NCBI RefSeq assembly: GCF_002735695.1
Contig: NZ_PDZH01000039.1
Location: forward strand, 1 to 36,924
Length of the DNA stretch: 36,924 nucleotides
Direction: 5' to 3'
From: Chitinimonas sp. BJB300
GTDB lineage: Bacteria; Pseudomonadota; Gammaproteobacteria; Burkholderiales; Chitinimonadaceae
Part shown: piece by piece, positions 34,001 through 36,924 of the stretch
Layout: each line of letters starts with the position of its first letter
Numbering within the stretch: the stretch's first letter is position 1
The notes under the pieces: model-generated
Seen by the model: the letters and a program-made list of their open reading frames with translations, nothing else
Told to the model about the DNA's origin: nothing
Database searches by the model: none
Position numbers and translations under genes: made by a program

Positions 34001-36552
34001 GCGCCACCAAACGGGAAGAGTGAATTCTCAGCCCGGAGCGCACTGTTCACAAGTCGTCCGAGGCTGTTGATATCCTGAAGCGCCGCTTGCCCCATTTGCG
34101 CGGTATTCACATAGTCATGAATTCGCACAGCCAGTGCGAGATTTTGGCTCGTACTGGGGGTACGGTCGGCAGTGAGTGTTTGGTCCTGATCGTTCAGATT
34201 GGTTATCAAGGCTTGGAAAGCAAATGCAGCTGTGATCCCAATACCGTCAATCGTGACATCTTCGCTGTCGTTTGCTGCGGATATCGCTTGGTTCAGTCGG
34301 TCGATATAGCGCTTGGCCTCAATGAATCCAGGATCACTGCCGCTGTAGCGTACGATGTCGTAGGGAGGTTGGCGCCGACCGAAATCGATACTGTAGCGGC
34401 CATTGGGTTCTTCTTTTAGCGTATGTAATAGCGGGATCAATTGCCCCGGCTGGTTTTCGCTGGGAGGGATGAAATGGGTTGCCGCGCGCCGGAATACACC
34501 TGCAATTCGATCTGCCTCCTGTTTTTGCAGACTCAGCTGCACGAAATACATATCTGTGAGTCGATCCCGCGTGGTCAGCGCCGGCTGGGGAAAAATGGTA
34601 TCAGTCAAGAGGACGGTTGGGTCGGTAATCGCGCTTTCCCATTGGGCCTGCCTTGGTGGCGCAACGGTTATCCCGCCTTTTCCGTCGGTCATGACAATGG
34701 TTTTATTAGAATCGTCTCCCGTTTTCCAGACAGCGTGCCCCTCCGCCATGAAGCGTAGTGTTTCGCGTCGTCCTGCGGCATTGATGCGTACCAATGTGTC
34801 ACGTGCAGCGACCCCTAACCGGGCAGTGGGTGAGTGTCGGGCGATACTCAGCGCCAATTGCTTAGTAAAATTTTCACTGAGTGAGGGGAAGCCTGCTTGC
34901 GCCAGCTCTATTCCTAATAAGCTGATCTGGGAAGGGAGCCTATTGGCTGGATTAGCGCTAAACAGTTTAGTGACGAGCCTCTTGGCGCTCAGGCCTGCGA
35001 AATGGACACCGCCGCTGTCCATTTCGTTTGACTGGGTGGTATGGCCAACCAAAAAGAGGGAAGCGCCATTGGTATTAGGTAGTTCAGTATAGGGCTGGCG
35101 AGAAACGGCGTCGACTATTGGCCCGGTGAGTGAGGCGTTCCATTGCAACCAACGAACTTGATCGGCGGGATAGCGCAGATATTGGTTGTGGGCAGCATGA
35201 AAACCAATAGGGTCGCCGTCGAGCTGGATAATCACGTAGGGTTTAGGCGGTGTGCCTGTGCGTGACGCGGAGGTAGCTACGCTCTGGAGGCGGGTTAGCT
35301 GTGACGGTGAAGGTTTGCGCCATTGCTCGGCTGTGACAGCGCGATAATCGCTTATAAGTGCGCCGTGCGTGGTAAAGGTTTCATATTTCGCTAAAACCCC
35401 TCCCTGTTCATCGATCTGCTGCAATGAGAGCCAATTTTTGGGGGCGGAGTTAGCGCTTTCCCCCGTCGCCACTCCGGTACGGAATAAGATATGGCTGTTC
35501 GCTAATACATCTTTGCATTGGGTACATGCAGGTTTTGAGATGCCGAAAGTTACGCCCGCCAGGTTCTTGCCTTGCGCTTTCAGGTAGGACAGCAGTTGCA
35601 TTTCTGCGTGCGGGGCGGCCGACTCTGCGAGATTGGTCGGTGCGCGTGCCATCTCTACGAAGACGACTTTGTCGAATGGCGCTTCTTCCCCGAGTTCGGT
35701 ATAGAGTTGATCAAGAATAGCGACCCGATTGCCGGGTTTATCCTCTTGTATGGAAAAGCTTTGATTGTCACGTCCCGAGGGGGTCCTAACTGTATTGTCT
35801 TCATTCACGTTGCTGATGCGTGTTTTGAAATTCGCCGCGACATACAAGGTGCGGTCGATGTTAACTACCGCAACGGTGTCCATGCGAAGCTCGCTGATCT
35901 CCGACCATCCCTTTGCCATCGTGGGCCCATTCGGTAAATCTTGGGTTCCTTCGATGTAGGATTGAATCCTTAATTGCTGGTTTTGCCGTAGCTGCCAGCT
36001 TCCAACGCATGCGACAACGCGCTCTTCAAAAATCTTTTTCCTCTCCGTAATTTTTGTGTTTGAGAGCGGTTTGCCATCAGGCTGTTTATTGAGCGGACGA
36101 GCGACGCCCACCTCAATATGTTCATTGGAAAAGGCAATGGCCAAGATATAGTTGGCGATCTTGTCCTCAATACTCAGATTGCTTAGCGGCGGAGGCAATG
36201 CAGCAGCAGTTAGGCCAGAAACAGAGGTCTCTCGGCGTCGCCGCTTAGCACCTGTATTGCTGCACGGGCTGTCATGCTCGCTGTGGATATCGCAAATTTC
36301 GTCGATGAACTGGGCTTGGCTGTTGTAGATAGAAGGATTGGTCTGTGTCCCATGTCCAAGCAATAGCATGTCGCATTGCTGTAAGTTAGGGCTATCTTTG
36401 GCGATATTGGCCGAGACGTCTTCGCCAGCGGGGCCCATGGTTTTTGCCTGTAAGTCCGCGCTCAAGCGACCTTGAGTCAAACCAGAATCCAGCCCTGTAA
36501 CAATTGCTGCCACTTCTACACCGTTCAAAGTAATGGCCGCTATGCCTAGCAA
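31060..36552 (-). CDS. giant toxin: deaminase-like domain + degenerate C80-like domain + TcdA/TcdB-type pore-forming region
   Basis: The protein has 1830 residues from TTG 36552. Residues 62-72 read LLLGHGTQ; K103-R-R-R-R107 is a furin-type polybasic site. Residues about 285-360 are a deaminase-like domain with H315-A-E317 and P341-A-C343-T-Q-C346, the zinc ligands and catalytic Glu of the cytidine deaminase fold. Residues about 437-640 align with the TcdB cysteine protease domain (LVGHTTQ with H504; VRINAAGRRETL at 588-599), but the LLGC motif reads LLGI548, so protease activity should be lost. Residues about 700-1310 follow the TcdA/TcdB pore-forming region, with hydrophobic stretches at 848-870 and 891-936. 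Residues 1310-1830 are beta-rich, without clostridial CROP repeats. It probably enters eukaryotic cells and edits a nucleotide or nucleic acid target. There is no Sec signal peptide. In-frame TAA at 36574-36576 precedes the TTG, and a repeat lies upstream, so the 5' end is suspect. Moderately AT-rich compared with the siderophore genes. Confidence 0.75.
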   Translation of the reverse strand: MLGIAAITLNGVEVAAIVTGLDSGLTQGRLSADLQAKTMGPAGEDVSANIAKDSPNLQQCDMLLLGHGTQTNPSIYNSQAQFIDEICDIHSEHDSPCSNTGAKRRRRETSVSGLTAAALPPPLSNLSIEDKIANYILAIAFSNEHIEVGVARPLNKQPDGKPLSNTKITERKKIFEERVVACVGSWQLRQNQQLRIQSYIEGTQDLPNGPTMAKGWSEISELRMDTVAVVNIDRTLYVAANFKTRISNVNEDNTVRTPSGRDNQSFSIQEDKPGNRVAILDQLYTELGEEAPFDKVVFVEMARAPTNLAESAAPHAEMQLLSYLKAQGKNLAGVTFGISKPACTQCKDVLANSHILFRTGVATGESANSAPKNWLSLQQIDEQGGVLAKYETFTTHGALISDYRAVTAEQWRKPSPSQLTRLQSVATSASRTGTPPKPYVIIQLDGDPIGFHAAHNQYLRYPADQVRWLQWNASLTGPIVDAVSRQPYTELPNTNGASLFLVGHTTQSNEMDSGGVHFAGLSAKRLVTKLFSANPANRLPSQISLLGIELAQAGFPSLSENFTKQLALSIARHSPTARLGVAARDTLVRINAAGRRETLRFMAEGHAVWKTGDDSNKTIVMTDGKGGITVAPPRQAQWESAITDPTVLLTDTIFPQPALTTRDRLTDMYFVQLSLQKQEADRIAGVFRRAATHFIPPSENQPGQLIPLLHTLKEEPNGRYSIDFGRRQPPYDIVRYSGSDPGFIEAKRYIDRLNQAISAANDSEDVTIDGIGITAAFAFQALITNLNDQDQTLTADRTPSTSQNLALAVRIHDYVNTAQMGQAALQDINSLGRLVNSALRAENSLFPFGGAASKFLTGTGIGLHLASIGLDIYELSQACSEQQKAIFGTRLAFDSAGLAVMGTSLLGEGIAAFTTPAGVLLAGLGVGISALVKTFSDIAQNAEEVGQHFAQLKAAYSTQTGATSGGYHYDADKQLLVPMPFAVIETLDLKNRRTTFSSPMLYRSHHGITGSGYINYFFWAGDMPTSVHDRGQALNIRNRLGINSEATLPANSNLLGTSPGATMLLLPATPQYYIDYRYNLLPGATTKHLFSGADHGFNILRKLEEKYDFDFDFYIFPSEQIIEKIFIEYVSTDIKLILDNQIRNIQMPMLPNNMHGHLHYTLQAQSGQYVVGLQPGSRLTLKSDEPANTKWVLDARGLPNRDIVFGTGTLSIGGITLSLPDNVAPQQISVIKQDDQIVRLDLGIKREKPITNVIDATQLKQRGENLNSQLQTLARQHMFASDYVEVLHYVPPTPDGQPTQPTIPRAYYDVEKGRYLYAKGYPDAVLVTQSGSYAYFYDRLSIPHQVLQVDINSGEIRTRYCLPSNTGSLTVWQEMGVVCLAANLPGDQGAATYRIIRDTLELVRVRASTALLAQLSTNNVPDLAVALRPYLAGVQSIATDSPTPRQADLPQEGFVVVDHFDPQMTLQQRYWLRSRDGAVIKPIFNPSLQNNASSRLTPIDLTLVNSGYRAEDGSEVFDFYSAKEKLVYRQKRSQSMVWHEYIHDTPQVSVVNGQLYLITQEGLVKQFDTKSNYTLTAVTQSWLKHHPAWWQDLKTLSETDNTLSVLDIKRSDDTALSVWLKEDIIVIADPNLPRTLQLLGLDVSKQYAWLYDANSATLYKQPLLDNAGLSQAFGQGTKLLADTWVPAAKSTSFPGLSLLGNTLSVQNETSTLPPLIRGITQLVVSPRTRMQLTLDSAQWAHYQNVVVDLSHVNETSTGEMKISLTMPTPHTLQTERLGDDWIIAESSSDKSLVLKNAYSVPNMLNTTATLILPGVEQRERALNPLYEILK

Positions 36553-36639
36553 GCGGCTTTGGTCGGAGAATGTTTAGTAGTAGAAAGGTCTTTTCTGAAT
36601 AAGTTGCTGGTCAGGTGCATTTGACAATGGCATTGCTAT
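36553..36639 (-). pseudogene. in-frame N-terminal leader cut off from the giant toxin by TAA
   Basis: On the minus strand an ATG at 36631-36633 opens a frame MPLSNAPDQQLIQKRPFYY, then TAA (36574-36576). The same frame then continues TFSDQSR into the toxin ORF. The reading is coherent protein on both sides of the stop, so a CAA or similar codon may have mutated to TAA. No strong ribosome site precedes the ATG. Alternatively the toxin starts at TTG 36552, or the stop is a sequencing error. Confidence 0.45.
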
Positions 36640-36777
36640 GAACTTGTCTAATTATCTGCTGGGTGTTGGCGATGCGGTGTTGAAAACGTCCTCGGAATGC
36701 TCATCTGCCACTTGTAAATGCCGCTTCCTCAAGGGCTGCCTTGTCTTGCCCTAGCTCGTGGGACTTTGAACAGGCTC
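36640..36777. repeat. 138-bp dispersed repeat with terminal inverted ends (copy B, reverse of copy A)
   Basis: It aligns over its full length with the reverse complement of 10694-10833. Shared blocks include CCACTTGnAAA, GCTTCCT, GTCTTGCCCT and the end GGACTTTGAACAGG. The ends are degenerate (GAACTTGTCTAA and ACTTTGAACAGGCTC). It stops 6 bp upstream of the toxin leader ATG, so it occupies the place of the toxin promoter and ribosome site. Confidence 0.7.
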
Positions 36778-36798
36778 TGGAAAAACCGACCCTGGCGA

Positions 36799-36924
36799 AT
36801 CGGCATAGGGGCGGCTAGATTACCTGGCTGACCCCTGCCACACCACCCGGCATGCGGGTCCGCACCGGGCGGTTCGAGAAGTTGAGGTTAGGCGAGTCTT
36901 GGAACTCCCAGGCGATCGAAATAG
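36799..36924 (-). mobile_element. 3' end of a group II intron (domains V-VI), continuing off the window
   Basis: The minus strand carries GAACCGCCCGGTGCGGACC, then CGCATGCCGGGTGGTGT, which folds as a domain V hairpin. Next is an AGGGG ... CCCCT stem with an A 8 nt from the end (domain VI-like), and a likely 3' end CCGAT at 36799-36803. Further into the intron the frame YFDRLGVPRLA ends at TAA 36888-36890, possibly the tail of an intron-encoded reverse transcriptase. I recognise the GAACCGCCC...GGTGGTGTGG signature as common at bacterial group II intron 3' ends. The rest lies outside the window. Confidence 0.55.

Noticed and set aside
1-36924. CRISPR array or prophage
   Set aside because: No regularly spaced repeats, cas genes, integrase or phage structural genes were seen. 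The repeats present are isolated elements with inverted ends.

Overview
The window looks like chromosomal DNA of a Gram-negative betaproteobacterium. The gene set and the dispersed repeats suggest a Neisseriales/Chromobacterium-like relative, but that placement is inference. Most of the window is GC-rich, with compact operons. The two ends are accessory DNA: visibly AT-richer genes, transposase remnants, dispersed repeats with terminal inverted repeats, and the 3' end of a group II intron.

Layout. (1) 1-4190 is accessory: a transposase start at the window edge, a secreted pore-forming toxin of the Vibrio cholerae cytolysin/leukocidin type (343-2247), and an IS66 transposase pseudogene with a 5'-truncated IS3-family element inside it. 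(2) 4325-4681 holds two tandem tRNA-Asn(GTT) genes, each with its own sigma70 promoter and terminator. (3) 4736-10681 is an amine/beta-alanine module: a class III aminotransferase, a MocR-type regulator, and divergently a beta-alanine:pyruvate aminotransferase plus methylmalonate/malonate-semialdehyde dehydrogenase. The last two would convert beta-alanine to acetyl-CoA. (4) 11213-14433 holds two small unknown genes, a membrane diguanylate cyclase and an exported cyclophilin. (5) 14537-30952 is a catecholate siderophore locus. DAHP synthase and an MFS transporter read leftward. entC-entE-entB-NRPS, then a siderophore-interacting reductase, an ABC importer (binding protein, two permeases, ATPase) and entA read rightward. 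A 25-bp Fur-box-like palindrome lies between the two arms. (6) 31060-36552 encodes a giant toxin, followed by a repeat element and a group II intron end.

How the genes work together. DAHP synthase feeds the shikimate pathway to chorismate. EntC, EntB and EntA convert chorismate to 2,3-dihydroxybenzoate (DHB). EntE loads DHB onto the aryl carrier domain of EntB, and the single NRPS module condenses it with an amino acid. The NRPS pocket reads DAEDIGTVIK, which is not the serine code of EntF (DVWHFSLVDK). Its two acidic residues point to a basic substrate such as lysine or arginine, so the product is probably not enterobactin. Iron-loaded siderophore would be imported by the ABC system and reduced by the SIP protein. 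No TonB-dependent receptor or phosphopantetheinyl transferase is visible in the window.

Most remarkable object. The 1830-residue protein on the minus strand (31060-36552) combines a zinc-dependent deaminase-like domain (HAE ... PACTQC), a domain matching the large clostridial toxin cysteine protease in which the catalytic Cys position is Ile, and a TcdA/TcdB-type pore-forming/translocation region. It looks like a large-clostridial-toxin-like delivery machine with a deaminase where the glucosyltransferase would be. A stop codon near its N-terminus and a repeat element abutting its 5' end raise the question of whether it is intact. Both this protein and the cytolysin carry an RxxR furin-type site, suggesting processing by a eukaryotic host.
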